NCBI RefSeq assembly: GCF_012849375.1
Contig: NZ_CP051684.1
Location: 2,790,001 to 2,854,000, forward strand
Reading direction: 5' to 3'
Origin: Duganella dendranthematis
Lineage (GTDB): Bacteria > Pseudomonadota > Gammaproteobacteria > Burkholderiales > Burkholderiaceae_D
Length of the DNA stretch: 64,000 bases
The notes under the pieces were generated by a model. That model had not been told where the DNA came from and made no database searches. It saw only the letters and a program-made list of their open reading frames with translations. Shown here piece after piece: positions 36,497-47,783 of the stretch (its first letter is position 1; every line of letters begins with the position of its first letter). Made by a program: the position numbers and the translations under genes.

Positions 36497-37306
36497 ATGA
36501 CCGTGGCGATGATCACCGAGCGCGAGTTCCTGCAATTCCAGCGCTTTATCTTCGACGCCGCCGGAATCACCATGTCCGATGGTAAGCAGGCGCTGGTCAG
36601 CGGCCGTCTGGCCAAGCGACTGGCGCATTACCAGCTCAATAGCTACAGCGACTATCTGCGCCTGCTGGAAAGCCGCTCACAGCCAGCCGAATTGCAGGTA
36701 GCGGTCGATCTGCTGACCACTAACGAGACTTACTTTTTCCGCGAGCCCAAACACTTCGCGCTGCTGCGGGACGTGGCGCAGGAAGCACAGGAAAAAAGCC
36801 GTGCACTGCGTGTGTGGAGCGCAGCCAGTTCCAGCGGCGAGGAGCCGTACAGTATCGCCATGGTGCTGGCCGACGTGATGGGCGTGGATGGCGCCTGGGA
36901 AGTGCTGGGCACCGACATCAGCACCCGCGTGTTGCAGCGCGCGCGCAGCGGCCATTATCCGATGGAGCGGGCGTCGCAGATGCCGCAGCACTACCTGAAG
37001 CGCTTCTGCCTCAAAGGCCAGGGCACGGAAGAAGGCACGATGCTGATCGAACGTCCGCTGCGGCAGCGCGTGCAGTTCCAGCATCTCAACCTGAATGCGC
37101 CACTGCCGCGCCTTGGCACCTTCGACGTGATCTTCCTGCGCAATGTGATGATCTACTTTAGCCTGGAGACCAAGCGCCAGGTGGTGGCGCGCTTGCTGGC
37201 GCAATTGCGGCCGGGCGGCTACTTTCTGATCGGCCACTCGGAAACGCTGAACGACATCAACGACACCTTAACCGCAGTCGCACCGTCGATTTATCGCAAG
37301 CCATGA
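36497..37306 (+). CDS. cheR: Chemotaxis protein methyltransferase CheR
   Basis: 269 residues from the ATG at 36497, 13 bp after the cheW stop; an ATG at 36509 is nearly as good. The N-terminal helical domain (ITEREFLQFQRFIFDAAG) and the SAM-binding domain are present, with the family motif SAASSSGEEPYSIAM and TDISTRVLQRARSGHY. It methylates receptor glutamates for adaptation. The stop overlaps cheD as ATGA. Whether it binds receptor C-terminal pentapeptides cannot be decided by eye, but one receptor here has such a tail. Confidence 0.95.
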   Translation: MTVAMITEREFLQFQRFIFDAAGITMSDGKQALVSGRLAKRLAHYQLNSYSDYLRLLESRSQPAELQVAVDLLTTNETYFFREPKHFALLRDVAQEAQEKSRALRVWSAASSSGEEPYSIAMVLADVMGVDGAWEVLGTDISTRVLQRARSGHYPMERASQMPQHYLKRFCLKGQGTEEGTMLIERPLRQRVQFQHLNLNAPLPRLGTFDVIFLRNVMIYFSLETKRQVVARLLAQLRPGGYFLIGHSETLNDINDTLTAVAPSIYRKP

Positions 37307-37824
37307 ACGACGCCAAGTTGATCGATATCTTCCTGATGCCGGGCGATTACTTCGTCGGCGACGGGCAGTATCGGGTGCGCACTTTGCTGGGGTCGTGCGT
37401 GTCGATCACGCTGTGGCATCCGGCGCTGCGTATTGGCGCCATGTCGCATTTCCTGCTGCCGGGCCACGGGCGCCGCAACAGCGACCGGCCGAACGACAAG
37501 CCGGGGTTGTATGGCGCCGACGCCATGCAGCTGATGGCGGACGGCATGGCGCAGCAGGGCGTGCCGCTGATCCAGTGCCAGGGCAAAATCTTCGGCGGCG
37601 GCGCGATGTTCCCGCGCCGCGCCAGGGTCAAGGATATCGGCATGCAGAACGGCGATTACGCGCGCAGCATGCTGCAGCAGCATGGCATACAAGTGGTGTC
37701 CGAAAGCCTGTTCGGCGAGGGGCATCGTCAACTCATCTTCACCATCCGTAACGGCGAGGTGCTGAGCCGCCAGGTTCCGCCGGAACCCGGATGGGGCAAC
37801 GCAGGAGCAAGGAATCAGGCATGA
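37303..37824 (+). CDS. cheD: Receptor glutamine deamidase CheD
   Basis: 173 residues. The catalytic pair is visible: C32 in [14 protein letters not shown] and H49 in AMSHFLLP, followed by GGGAMF. It deamidates receptor glutamines. It is coupled to cheR and cheB by ATGA overlaps at both ends. Confidence 0.95.
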   Translation: MNDAKLIDIFLMPGDYFVGDGQYRVRTLLGSCVSITLWHPALRIGAMSHFLLPGHGRRNSDRPNDKPGLYGADAMQLMADGMAQQGVPLIQCQGKIFGGGAMFPRRARVKDIGMQNGDYARSMLQQHGIQVVSESLFGEGHRQLIFTIRNGEVLSRQVPPEPGWGNAGARNQA

Positions 37825-38906
37825 GTGAAATCAAGGTCATGATCGTCGACGATTCCGCCGTGGTGCGGCAGGTGCTGAGCGGCCTGCTGAACGCGGCGCC
37901 CGGCATCACCGTCACCCATGCGGTGGCCAATCCGCTATTGGCGATTGAGCGCATGAAGGTGCAGTGGCCGGACGTGATCGTGCTGGACGTGGAGATGCCC
38001 AAGATGGACGGCATCACCTTCCTGCGCAAGCTGATGACCGAACATCCGACGCCGGTGGTGATCTGCTCGACGTTGACGGAGAAGGGCGCGCAGACCTCGG
38101 TGGAAGCGCTGACTGCCGGCGCGGTCGCCATCATCACCAAGCCGCGTCTGGACCTGAAGCAGTTCTTGCATGACAGCGCCGACGAACTGGTGTCCGCCGT
38201 GCGCGCCGCCGCCGGCGCCCATGTGGGCAAGCTGGCGCCGCGCGCGCTGGCTTCGGCGCCACCACCGCCGGTCACCGTCAAGCTGAATGCGGACGCCATC
38301 CTGCCGCCTACCGATGCGCGGCCGATGACCGCCACCACCGAACGGGTGGTGGCCATCGGCACTTCCACCGGCGGCACGCAGGCGCTGGAAGAGGTGCTGA
38401 CGGCGCTGCCACGCGTCTCGCCTGGCATCGTGGTGGTGCAGCATATGCCGGAGAAGTTCACGGCGGCGTTTGCGGCACGGCTGGACAGCGTGTGCGAGGT
38501 GCGGGTGAAGGAGGCGGAGAACAATGACCGCGTGCTGCAAGGACAGGTGCTGATTGCGCCGGGCGGCAAGCATATGCTGTTGCGGCGCACGGGCGCGCAG
38601 TATTTTGTGGAGGTGGTGGATGGGCCGCTGGTCAATCGCCACCGGCCATCGGTGGATGTGCTGTTCCGCTCCGCCGCGCGCGCGGCCGGCGCCAATGCGC
38701 TGGGCGTGATCATGACCGGCATGGGCGACGACGGCGCGGCCGGCATGCTGGAGATGCTCAAGGCCGGCGCGCGCACGGTGGCGCAGGACGAGGCCAGCTG
38801 CGTGGTGTATGGCATGCCGAAGGAAGCGGTGAAGCGCGGCGGCGTCGAGAAGTCGGTGCCGCTCAACGCGATCTACCGCGAAATCCTGCAGCAGCTTCAA
38901 TACTGA
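37821..38906 (+). CDS. cheB: Chemotaxis methylesterase/deamidase CheB
   Basis: 361 residues from the ATG at 37821, which overlaps the cheD stop and has AAGGAA upstream; the frame is open 30 bp further up but that lies in cheD. A receiver domain with D56 in [10 protein letters not shown] is joined by a linker to the methylesterase domain. The catalytic serine is in GTSTGG, the histidine in VQHMPEKFT and the aspartate in [11 protein letters not shown]. It removes receptor methyl groups when phosphorylated by CheA. Confidence 0.96.
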   Translation: MSEIKVMIVDDSAVVRQVLSGLLNAAPGITVTHAVANPLLAIERMKVQWPDVIVLDVEMPKMDGITFLRKLMTEHPTPVVICSTLTEKGAQTSVEALTAGAVAIITKPRLDLKQFLHDSADELVSAVRAAAGAHVGKLAPRALASAPPPPVTVKLNADAILPPTDARPMTATTERVVAIGTSTGGTQALEEVLTALPRVSPGIVVVQHMPEKFTAAFAARLDSVCEVRVKEAENNDRVLQGQVLIAPGGKHMLLRRTGAQYFVEVVDGPLVNRHRPSVDVLFRSAARAAGANALGVIMTGMGDDGAAGMLEMLKAGARTVAQDEASCVVYGMPKEAVKRGGVEKSVPLNAIYREILQQLQY

Positions 38907-38908
38907 AC

Positions 38909-40162
38909 ATGAACATGCCAACCACTTCCGCTCCCTGGGCCGGCCGCCGCGTGCTGGTGGTCGAGGATAGCGCCGTGCAACGCGGTTATCTGGTCGGCCT
39001 GCTGAAGCAACTGGAGTTTGGCGACATCTTCGAAGCGGCCGACGGCAACGAAGCCTTGCAGCTGCTGGAGCGCGAACGGCACGACCGCATTTTCCTGGTG
39101 CTGACCGATCTGGAAATGCCCGGCATGGACGGCATCGAACTGACCTGCCAGCTGCGCGAACGCGATCTGGCGGATAACCTGATCGTGGTCAGCGCGCGCG
39201 ATCCGCGTCTGCTGGAGATCATTGAAAACATGGCCTGCGAAGACGCCTCCATCGGCCTGCTGGGCACCTTGCTTAAACCGGTGCAGCTGGACTCCCTGAC
39301 GCAGCTGCTGTCCAAGGTCAATGACCGCAGCAGCGATTGCCGCCCCGCCGTGCCACCGCCGCCGGCTCAGGCTTCGCTGGAAGAATTGGCACAGGCGCTG
39401 GAGCGCAAGGAATTCCTGCCCTGGTTCCAGCCCAAGATCGCCATGCAGAGCGGCCAGCTGAAAGGCGTGGAAGCGCTGGCGCGCTGGCAGCATCCGCAGC
39501 GCGGGTTGCTGTCGCCGGCCTACTTCATCGACACGCTGGAAGGCCATCCGCTGATGGCCGATTTTACGCTGGCGCTGGTGCAGCAGGTGTTGCAGTACAT
39601 GCTGCACTGGCAGCAGGCCGGCCTGCCGCCGTTGTCGGTGTCGGTCAACCTGTCGGCCGACAACCTGTCCGACCGTGCCTTCATCGATCGCCTGACGGCG
39701 CTGGTGATGCAGTCCGGCGTGGCGCCGGCGTCGCTGGTGTGGGAGGTGACCGAGACCAGCGTGATGCGCCAGCTGTCGCAGGCGCTGACCAATATGGGCC
39801 GCTTGCGGCTGATGGGCTTTGGGCTGGCGATGGACGATTTCGGCATCGGCTATTCATCGATGCAGCAGTTTGCGCGCTGCCCGTTCACCGAGCTGAAAAT
39901 CGACCGCGCCTTCGTCAACGGTGCGACGCAATGGCCGAACCGCCTGCTGGTGTTGAAAAGCGCGCTCGATCTGGGCCAGAGCCTGGGCGTGGCCACGGTG
40001 GCGGAAGGGGTGGAAACGGTGGAAGACTGGAAGCTGCTGCGCGATCTCGGTTGCGATCTGGCGCAGGGCTATCTGCTGGCCAAACCCATGCCGGCGGAGG
40101 ATTTAGTGGGATGGATGCGACAGGACCGGCGCCGCTTGCGCGCGCTGGCGGGGATGGAATAA
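38909..40162 (+). CDS. Response regulator with EAL c-di-GMP phosphodiesterase domain
   Basis: 417 residues. A receiver domain (about 15-135) has D67 in [11 protein letters not shown]. The EAL domain (about 160-405) keeps VEALARW, the DDFGIGYSS loop and KIDRAFV, so phosphodiesterase activity is expected. It starts two bases after the cheB stop and is followed by a receptor gene 13 bp later, so it is an operon member. Phosphorylation by CheA would link the chemosensory pathway to lowering of c-di-GMP; this link is an inference. Confidence 0.92.
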   Translation: MNMPTTSAPWAGRRVLVVEDSAVQRGYLVGLLKQLEFGDIFEAADGNEALQLLERERHDRIFLVLTDLEMPGMDGIELTCQLRERDLADNLIVVSARDPRLLEIIENMACEDASIGLLGTLLKPVQLDSLTQLLSKVNDRSSDCRPAVPPPPAQASLEELAQALERKEFLPWFQPKIAMQSGQLKGVEALARWQHPQRGLLSPAYFIDTLEGHPLMADFTLALVQQVLQYMLHWQQAGLPPLSVSVNLSADNLSDRAFIDRLTALVMQSGVAPASLVWEVTETSVMRQLSQALTNMGRLRLMGFGLAMDDFGIGYSSMQQFARCPFTELKIDRAFVNGATQWPNRLLVLKSALDLGQSLGVATVAEGVETVEDWKLLRDLGCDLAQGYLLAKPMPAEDLVGWMRQDRRRLRALAGME

Positions 40163-40175
40163 CAAGGAGAAGCTC

Positions 40176-41795
40176 ATGTTGGCGAAATTGACAGTCAGGA
40201 CCAAGATCCTGGCGCTGATTGCTGTGGCAGTGCTGGCGTTGTTGTTGGTGGTGGTGATCGCCTTCCAGGGGCTGAAAAAAGAAGGCGAGATGCTGGCGGA
40301 AATTGGCCGGAACCGCATGCCATCGGTGCAGGCGCTGATGGTCATCAATGAGGGCAAGACCGGCATTCGTTCCTCCAACCGCGCGGCGGAAGCGGTTGCA
40401 TCCTACCCTGAAAACACGGCGGAGATCGCGCAGCAGATCAAGCGCCGCGCGGAGATTTTCACACAGATCGACCAGGCCTGGAAGATCTACGATGCGTTGC
40501 CGCAGTCGCCGGAGGAAGCTACGGTATGGAAGACCTTCGTCAAGGCCTGGGAGACGTGGAAGAACAAGGACGCGGAATTCGGCAGCGTGCTGACGCAGAT
40601 CCAGGGCGCCGAACCGGCCAGGCGCAAGGACTTGTTCGTCGCGCTGCATAACAACCTGATCGACAACCGCGCCGCCTTCCACGAGCTGGAAACCAATCTG
40701 GATAAGCTGGTGGAACTGAACGTCCGTTATGGCGACGAGGCGGTGAAGGAAGCCGACGCCGCATCGGCCTCCGCCGCATCGCGCATGACCACCGCCTCCG
40801 TGGTGGCGCTGGCGCTGCTGGTGGCCTTGGGCCTGGTAATCCTGCGCGGCATCATGAAGCAGCTGGGCGGCGATCCGTCGTATGCGGCGGACATTGTGCG
40901 GCAGGTGGCCGATGGCGACCTGAGTGCGGAGGTGCTGCTCAAAGCCGGCGACACCAGCAGCCTGCTGGCGGCGATGAAAGGCATGATCGACAAGCTGTCC
41001 GGCGTGGTGCAGGAAGTGAACAACGGCGCCGAGGCGCTGGCGTCGGCATCGGAAGAAGTCAGCGCCACGGCGCAGTCCCTGTCGCAGGCCGCCAGCGAAC
41101 AGGCGGCGGGTACCGAGGAGACCAGCGCCTCGGTCGAGCAGATGACGGCTTCCATTTCGCAGAACACCGAAAACGCCAAGGTCACCGACAGCATCGCCAG
41201 CAAGGCCGCGCTGGAAGCGGCGGAGGGTGGCGCGGCGGTCAAGTCCACCGTGGCGGCGATGCAGCAGATCGCCAAGAAGATCAGCATCATCGACGATATC
41301 GCTTATCAAACCAATCTGCTGGCGCTCAACGCGGCCATCGAGGCGGCGCGTGCCGGCGAACATGGCAAGGGCTTTGCCGTGGTGGCGGCCGAGGTGCGCA
41401 AGCTGGCGGAGCGCAGCCAGGTGGCGGCGCAGGAAATCGAACAGGTGGCGTCCAGCAGCGTGGAGCTGGCGGAAAAGGCCGGCCACCTGCTGGACGAGAT
41501 GGTGCCGAACATTCGCCGCACCTCGGACCTGGTGCAGGAGATTACGGCGGCATCGGAAGAGCAGTCGGCCGGCGTCGGTCAGATTAACTCTGCCGTGACG
41601 CAGCTGAGCCAGACCACGCAGCAGAACGCATCCAGCTCCGAGCAGCTGGCGGCGACGGCGGAAGAGATGAGCGCGCAGGCGGAGCAGCTGCAACAGGCCA
41701 TGTCGTTCTTCAAGCTGGCTGGCGGCAAGCGGCCGGTGCGCGCGCCGGTCGTCACCCCAAGCCGCGCCGCGCCGGCCGCCAGCCGCTTGGCGTAG
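40176..41795 (+). CDS. Methyl-accepting chemotaxis protein, C-terminal tail out of frame
   Basis: 539 residues. TM1 (about 11-30), a periplasmic helical sensor region, TM2 (about 200-225), HAMP-like segment and a complete signalling domain with [22 protein letters not shown] near residue 372. The coding frame stops at 41793-41795. The -1 frame stays open beyond this and ends DETNFVKF at 41852-41854, closely like the tail of the next receptor. A one-base deletion in the GC-rich stretch between about 41700 and 41790 would explain it. The receptor itself should still assemble with CheA and CheW. Confidence 0.9.
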   Translation: MLAKLTVRTKILALIAVAVLALLLVVVIAFQGLKKEGEMLAEIGRNRMPSVQALMVINEGKTGIRSSNRAAEAVASYPENTAEIAQQIKRRAEIFTQIDQAWKIYDALPQSPEEATVWKTFVKAWETWKNKDAEFGSVLTQIQGAEPARRKDLFVALHNNLIDNRAAFHELETNLDKLVELNVRYGDEAVKEADAASASAASRMTTASVVALALLVALGLVILRGIMKQLGGDPSYAADIVRQVADGDLSAEVLLKAGDTSSLLAAMKGMIDKLSGVVQEVNNGAEALASASEEVSATAQSLSQAASEQAAGTEETSASVEQMTASISQNTENAKVTDSIASKAALEAAEGGAAVKSTVAAMQQIAKKISIIDDIAYQTNLLALNAAIEAARAGEHGKGFAVVAAEVRKLAERSQVAAQEIEQVASSSVELAEKAGHLLDEMVPNIRRTSDLVQEITAASEEQSAGVGQINSAVTQLSQTTQQNASSSEQLAATAEEMSAQAEQLQQAMSFFKLAGGKRPVRAPVVTPSRAAPAASRLA

Positions 41796-41830
41796 CCTCC
41801 AGCCGCCGCATGCCGGAGATGAGCGACCCC

Positions 41831-41857
41831 GATGAGACAAACTTCGTGAAGTTCTGA
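41831..41857 (+). other. Out-of-frame CheR-docking-type tail of the upstream receptor
   Basis: In the -1 frame relative to the upstream receptor, codons encode DETNFVKF and then TGA. The last five residues fit the x-[HFYW]-x-x-[HFYW] pentapeptide known to tether CheR or CheB. The next receptor ends DETKFTRF in frame. This looks like a tail lost by frameshift. Confidence 0.6.
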
Positions 41858-41952
41858 CGCTGGAATGCCGCACCGTTAGTTTTGGTGAGAATTAGCGGTC
41901 AATATTGGTTCACAATGAATCGTGATCCCGTCTCTCCAAGGAGTACCCGCCC

Positions 41953-43428
41953 ATGTTCAAGCAGATGAAAATGGAGACCCGGCTGCATGCCGGGTTTGGA
42001 CTTGTTGTTGTGTTGGTGGTGCTGATGGGCGTGATCGCCTTCAGCAAACTGACGTCCCTGCACGACCACTGGACCGACTTTGAAAACGTCACGCTGGCGC
42101 GCAAGAACGCCGTACTGGAAGCGGTGACGGCGCACGGTCGCGCGGTGCGTCACTTCAAAAATTATATCCTCCGTGGTCCCGACAGTAACGCGCAGTTCCG
42201 CACCGAGCTGGCGGTGATCGAAAAAGAGATGGCAGCGTATCGCGCCGCCAGTGCGCTGTCGGCGGAAGAGCAGGCATTGCTGGGGGAGGTGCAGGACGGC
42301 GTCAAGGCCTATGACCACAGCATGGCCCAGCTGGAAGCGATGCACGAGAAGGGCATGACAGCCCTGGAGATGGACAAGAACATCAAGGGTGCGGACGAAG
42401 CCATCGCCGCCGCCTTTCGCAAGCTGTTAAAGGTGAACGACGCCGAGACCCAGAAGGAGTCGGCGGCCATGACGGACGTCACCAACTCCGCCAAGCAGAT
42501 GATATTGGCGGTGGATGTGGTGATCGCGATTCTCGGTTGCGTGCTGGCGGTGTGGCTGGCGCGCAGCCTGTCGTCGATTGTGCGCGATGTGCAGACCGTG
42601 GTGGCCGGATTGTCGAGCGCATCGCAGGAGGTCAGCGCGACGGCGCAGTCCTTGTCGCAGGCGGCCAGCGAGCAGGCGGCGGGCGTGGAAGAGACCAGCG
42701 CTTCCATCGAGCAGATGACGGCGTCGATCGCGCAGAATACCGAGAACGCCAAGATCACCGACGGCATCGCCACGCAGGCGGCGGTGGAAGCGGCGCGCGG
42801 CGGCGAGGTGGTGAAAGCCACCGCTTCGGCCATGAAGCAAATCGCCGGCAAGATCGGCATCATCGACGATATCGCTTACCAGACCAATTTGCTGGCGCTG
42901 AACGCGGCGATTGAAGCGGCGCGCGCCGGCGAGCATGGCAAGGGGTTTGCGGTGGTGGCGGCCGAGGTGCGCAAATTGGCCGAGCGTAGCCAGGTGGCGG
43001 CGCAAGAGATCAGCGCGGTGGCGGCGGACAGCGTCAAACTGGCGGAGCAGGCCGGCGAGATGTTCGATCAGCTGGCGCCGAATATCCGCAAGACCTCGGA
43101 GCTGGTGCAGGAAATTACGGCGGCGTCGGAAGAGCAGTCGTCCGGCGTGCGGCAGATTAATGGCGCGGTGATTCAGCTGAGTGAGACCACGCAGGTGAAC
43201 GCGGCCAGTTCGGAAGAGCTGGCGGCGACGGCGGAAGAGATGAGCGCGCAGTCGGACCAGTTGCGGCGCCTGATGGCGGTATTCAAGCAGTACGCGGTGG
43301 ACGACGCGCCGCGCGTGGCCCTGCGTCGGCCAGCGGTGCTGAAGACCGCCGCCAGCGCACGGCCGGCACGCCCGGTCGGGCTGGGCGCCGACAGCGCGCC
43401 GGACGAAACCAAGTTCACGCGTTTTTGA
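41953..43428 (+). CDS. Methyl-accepting chemotaxis protein
   Basis: 491 residues from the ATG at 41953 with AAGGAG upstream. TM1 (about 12-32), a periplasmic four-helix region of about 140 residues, TM2 (about 180-200, [20 protein letters not shown]) and a signalling domain with [22 protein letters not shown]. The C-terminus has a linker rich in Ala, Pro and Arg and ends DETKFTRF, where KFTRF fits the CheR-tethering pentapeptide pattern. Its signalling domain is very like that of the upstream receptor at the DNA level, so the two are recent paralogues. The ligand is unknown. Confidence 0.93.
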   Translation: MFKQMKMETRLHAGFGLVVVLVVLMGVIAFSKLTSLHDHWTDFENVTLARKNAVLEAVTAHGRAVRHFKNYILRGPDSNAQFRTELAVIEKEMAAYRAASALSAEEQALLGEVQDGVKAYDHSMAQLEAMHEKGMTALEMDKNIKGADEAIAAAFRKLLKVNDAETQKESAAMTDVTNSAKQMILAVDVVIAILGCVLAVWLARSLSSIVRDVQTVVAGLSSASQEVSATAQSLSQAASEQAAGVEETSASIEQMTASIAQNTENAKITDGIATQAAVEAARGGEVVKATASAMKQIAGKIGIIDDIAYQTNLLALNAAIEAARAGEHGKGFAVVAAEVRKLAERSQVAAQEISAVAADSVKLAEQAGEMFDQLAPNIRKTSELVQEITAASEEQSSGVRQINGAVIQLSETTQVNAASSEELAATAEEMSAQSDQLRRLMAVFKQYAVDDAPRVALRRPAVLKTAASARPARPVGLGADSAPDETKFTRF

Positions 43429-43438
43429 ATCGCGTTTA

Positions 43439-44350
43439 CTAGCGTCCTCCGGGCTTGCGTCCACGCAGACTCAACGCTGCAACCACCAGCGAAAATGCCG
43501 CCGTCGGCTGGCGCCGGCTTGGATAGTAGAGGTGGTACCCTGACATCGGCGCCGACCATTCGGCCAACACCCGTTGTAGCCTGCCCGCCGCGATATGCTC
43601 CTTCACCACATCGTCGGGCAGGTAGCCCAGCCCCAGCCCCGCCAGACAGCTGTCCAGTTGCAGAGCGATCGTGTTGAACGCGAGCTGCGCGCCGGGTCGA
43701 ACCTTGATTTCGCGTCCCTCTTTGACAAATGGCCATGACCACACACCGCCGGAGGTGGGCAGGCGCAATGCGATGCAGCGATGTTCGGTCAATTCGTGCG
43801 GCGCCTTGGGCTTGCCGTACTTTTTGAAGTATGCCGGCGACCCGACCACGCATTGCTTGAAGTCCGACCCAATACGCACGGCAATCATATCCTGCGCGAC
43901 CTGTTCGCCCAGGCGTACCCCGGCATCGAACCGGTCCGCCACAATGTCGGCCAGACTGTAGTCGTTGATGATCTCCACCGTGATATCCGGGTAGTCAGCA
44001 AGCAGCGGCGCCAGCGCCGGCAGCAGTATGGTCTGCGACGCATGTTCGACCGAAGTAATCCGCACGCTGCCCACCGGTTTGTCGCGCAGTTCACTCAACG
44101 CATTTAACCCGGATGCGATGCCGTCGAAGTGCGGACCGATCGACTTGAACAGTCTTTCGCCTGCCTCGGTGGTGGCGACGCTGCGCGTTGAACGCGTCAG
44201 CAACCGTACCCCGAGCCGGGCTTCCAGCCCCGTGATTTTTGCACTCAATGCCGGCTGTGAAATGCCCAGCTGTGCCGCCGCGCGCGTAAAGCTACGTTGC
44301 GTCGCCACCAGCAGGAACGCTCCCAGGTCATCCATGCTCTCTTTTACCAT
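43439..44350 (-). CDS. LysR family transcriptional regulator
   Basis: 303 residues. The N-terminal winged helix-turn-helix (FLLVATQRSFTRAAAQLGISQPALSAKITGLEA, residues 13-45 region) and the substrate-binding-like effector domain are standard. It is divergent from the aldo-keto reductase gene, and a T-N11-A palindrome lies between them, so it probably controls that gene and the Old Yellow Enzyme gene behind it. Close relatives often respond to quinones or electrophiles; the effector here is unknown. Confidence 0.93.
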   Translation of the reverse strand: MVKESMDDLGAFLLVATQRSFTRAAAQLGISQPALSAKITGLEARLGVRLLTRSTRSVATTEAGERLFKSIGPHFDGIASGLNALSELRDKPVGSVRITSVEHASQTILLPALAPLLADYPDITVEIINDYSLADIVADRFDAGVRLGEQVAQDMIAVRIGSDFKQCVVGSPAYFKKYGKPKAPHELTEHRCIALRLPTSGGVWSWPFVKEGREIKVRPGAQLAFNTIALQLDSCLAGLGLGYLPDDVVKEHIAAGRLQRVLAEWSAPMSGYHLYYPSRRQPTAAFSLVVAALSLRGRKPGGR

Positions 44351-44356
44351 TTATAA

Positions 44357-45601
<1,245 letters not shown>

Positions 45602-45637
45602 TTTGCTCCCACCAGCCCTTAATGAAAGTGAAGCTCC

Positions 45638-46774
45638 GTGAAATACAGTACATTATTTGAGCCGATGACGCTCCTCCCAGGTCTGGTTGTGCGCAACCGC
45701 ATCGTGATGGCGCCGATGACCACCTGGGCCGGCAACGACGATGGCACGGTCTCCGATGAGGAGGAGGCCTACTATCGCCGCCGGGCGCAGGACGTTGGCC
45801 TGGTGATCATTGGCTGCACGCACGTCCAGGAAAATGGTGTCGGTTTTACTGGCGAATTTGCCGCGCACGACGACCGCTACATTCCGAGCCTGCGCAAACT
45901 GGCGCGTGCCGCCAAAAGTGGCGGCGCACCGGCTATCCTGCAAATCTTCCACGCCGGCGTCAAGACTTTGCCGGCGCTGGTCACCGACGTGGTGGCTGCC
46001 AGTGCTGTTGCTGGTGACGGCGGTCCGTTCGCATCGGCCATCATGCCAAGAGCGCTAGATGGCGAAGAAATACCGGATATCGTAGAGGCATTCGCCGATG
46101 CCACGCGGCGCGCCATCATGGCTGGCTTTGATGGCGTCGAATTGCATGGTGCGCACGGATTCCTGATCCAGAATTTCTTCTCGCCGCGTTCGAATCGCCG
46201 CACCGATGAGTGGGGTGGCTCGCTGGAAAATCGCATGCGGTTTCCGCTGGCGATTGTGGCAGCCGTCCGGCGCACCATCGCCGAACATGCAGACCGGCCG
46301 TTTGCACTCGGCTATCGCATTTCGGTGGAAGAGGAGGTCCAAGGCGGCCTGACGCTGGATGATTCGCTACAGTTGATCACGCGCCTGATTGACGCCGGCG
46401 CAAGCTATATCCATGCCTCGCTTGGCAGTGCGTTAGACCAGCAGCCGTCGACCGGCGAGCATCGTGGGACGATCGTCAGCATATTGCGTGCTCACATAGA
46501 CGGCCGCGTGCCGCTGATGGCGGCGGGCCGCGTCAAGACGCCCGCACAAGCTGCCAGCGCGCTCGATATGGGCCTGGCGCTGGTCGCTGTGGGACAGGGT
46601 TTGGTTATCGATCCGGAGTGGGTGTCGCATGCCCGCGCCGGACGGGATGCTGATGTTCGCACGACCATCTCCGCTGACGATGTGGCGCGCACCAGCATCC
46701 CTGGCAAACTATGGGGCGTCATCAATGCGACGCCCGGCTGGTTCGAGGTGGTTGCCCCGGATAGTGCCGCTTAA
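45638..46774 (+). CDS. NADH:flavin oxidoreductase, Old Yellow Enzyme family
   Basis: 378 residues from a GTG start. A TIM-barrel FMN enzyme: NRIVMAPMTTWAGNDDGTVS at the N-terminus, the HGAHGFLIQNFFSPRSNRRTD segment near residue 168, and the phosphate-binding MAAGRVKTPAQA region. It should reduce activated C=C bonds or other electrophiles with NAD(P)H in the cytoplasm. It lies behind the reductase gene and probably forms a LysR-controlled operon with it. Its stop overlaps the convergent methyltransferase stop by 4 bp. Confidence 0.9.
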   Translation: MKYSTLFEPMTLLPGLVVRNRIVMAPMTTWAGNDDGTVSDEEEAYYRRRAQDVGLVIIGCTHVQENGVGFTGEFAAHDDRYIPSLRKLARAAKSGGAPAILQIFHAGVKTLPALVTDVVAASAVAGDGGPFASAIMPRALDGEEIPDIVEAFADATRRAIMAGFDGVELHGAHGFLIQNFFSPRSNRRTDEWGGSLENRMRFPLAIVAAVRRTIAEHADRPFALGYRISVEEEVQGGLTLDDSLQLITRLIDAGASYIHASLGSALDQQPSTGEHRGTIVSILRAHIDGRVPLMAAGRVKTPAQAASALDMGLALVAVGQGLVIDPEWVSHARAGRDADVRTTISADDVARTSIPGKLWGVINATPGWFEVVAPDSAA

Positions 46775-47583
46775 GGCTTGACGAATTTAAGCGTCATGCG
46801 GTCGCTCTCGCCGATGGCCTGATACTTGGCGCGGTCCTCGTCCTTGTTGGCATAGGTCGGCGGCAGCGCCCACACGCCGCCTTTGTGGTCGGCGGTGTCC
46901 TTCGGGTTGGCGTTGACTTCCGAACGGCCGGCCAGCTTGAAGCCCGCCGCTTCCGCCAGCTTGATCACATACTGCTCGTGCATATAACCGCTGCTGGCCG
47001 TCGCATCCTGCGTTTTCGACGCCGGCAGGCGATGCTCTTCCACACCCAGCACACCGCCCGGTTTCAGCACCGTGTACAGGTTGCCGAACAAATCCTTCAT
47101 CTTGTCCGGACCCAGCTCGATCCAGTTATGGATATTACGGAAGGTCAGCACCATGTCCACGCTGTTCGGCGCCGCCAGCTCGTATTTGCGGCCCGGCGAG
47201 AACACGCCAATCGCCACCTTGTTGTATGCCTCCGGCTTGGCGTTCAGGCGCGCCATGAAGCGCTCTGCGCCACGACGTTCACCTTCGTTGGGCGAGGCCA
47301 GGTCATTGCCGCCGGTGATCAGTTTTCCGTGATCGCGCAGGTACGGCGCCAGGATCTCGGTGTACCAGCCGCCGCCCGGCGCCAGTTCCACCACCGTCAT
47401 GGTCGGCTTGATGCCGAAGAAGCTCAGCGTCTCGTACGGATGGCGATAGACATCGCGCTTGACGTTGTCCGGCGTGCGCGTTGGGGCGGCGATGGCGGCC
47501 TTCAGTGCGTCGTCGGCCAGTGCGGCGCTGTTGGCGCCGACCAGCGTCATGGTGGCGATAGCCGCCAGGATAAATCGTTTCAT
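46771..47583 (-). CDS. Exported class I SAM-dependent methyltransferase-like protein
   Basis: 270 residues with a clear signal peptide (MKRFILAAIATMTLVGANSAALA) and GGAGA upstream of the ATG. The fold signature is VVELAPGGGWYTEILAPYL (motif I) and a GGVLGVEEHR strand. Export is odd because the periplasm is not known to contain S-adenosylmethionine. Many proteobacteria keep such exported relatives, so it may bind a different ligand or be a non-methyltransferase homologue. It is divergent from the TldD operon across a 301-bp regulatory region. Confidence 0.85.
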   Translation of the reverse strand: MKRFILAAIATMTLVGANSAALADDALKAAIAAPTRTPDNVKRDVYRHPYETLSFFGIKPTMTVVELAPGGGWYTEILAPYLRDHGKLITGGNDLASPNEGERRGAERFMARLNAKPEAYNKVAIGVFSPGRKYELAAPNSVDMVLTFRNIHNWIELGPDKMKDLFGNLYTVLKPGGVLGVEEHRLPASKTQDATASSGYMHEQYVIKLAEAAGFKLAGRSEVNANPKDTADHKGGVWALPPTYANKDEDRAKYQAIGESDRMTLKFVKP

Positions 47584-47676
47584 GCACAGTCTCCTGATGT
47601 GTGGTGGTGAGCGCGATCATCGGCCAAGCACTCAAACAGGTCAAGCGAAAAGGCGCGTCCGCACCGCCCCGGTGCG

Positions 47677-47715
47677 CGGACAGTCGCGGACACTCGGCGG
47701 ACACATGCCGGACAC
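47677..47715. repeat. Four helically phased CGGACA(C) direct repeats
   Basis: CGGACA begins at 47677, and CGGACAC at 47687, 47698 and 47709. The spacing is 10, 11 and 11 bp, one helical turn each. Such phasing places all copies on one DNA face and suggests a multimeric activator or repressor site. The last copy is about 53 bp before the sigma-54 motif. Confidence 0.65.
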
Positions 47716-47767
47716 TTCGTCATGGATGCCACACAAATAAAACAGACACTTGCACAACACTTGTCGA

Positions 47768-47783
47768 TGGCATACATTTTGCA
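47768..47783 (+). promoter_or_regulatory. Sigma-54 (RpoN) type promoter
   Basis: TGGCA-N6-TTGCA spans 47768-47783, with GG and GC separated by exactly 10 bases as required for the -24/-12 elements. Transcription would start near 47794 and read into the TldD operon with a leader of about 90 bases. The match is good, but single motifs can arise by chance. Confidence 0.5.

Noticed and set aside
41880..41910. Possible FliA (sigma-28) promoter before the last receptor
   Set aside because: TTAGTTTT-N11-GCGGTCAA matches only about five of eight positions in each box, too weak to report.
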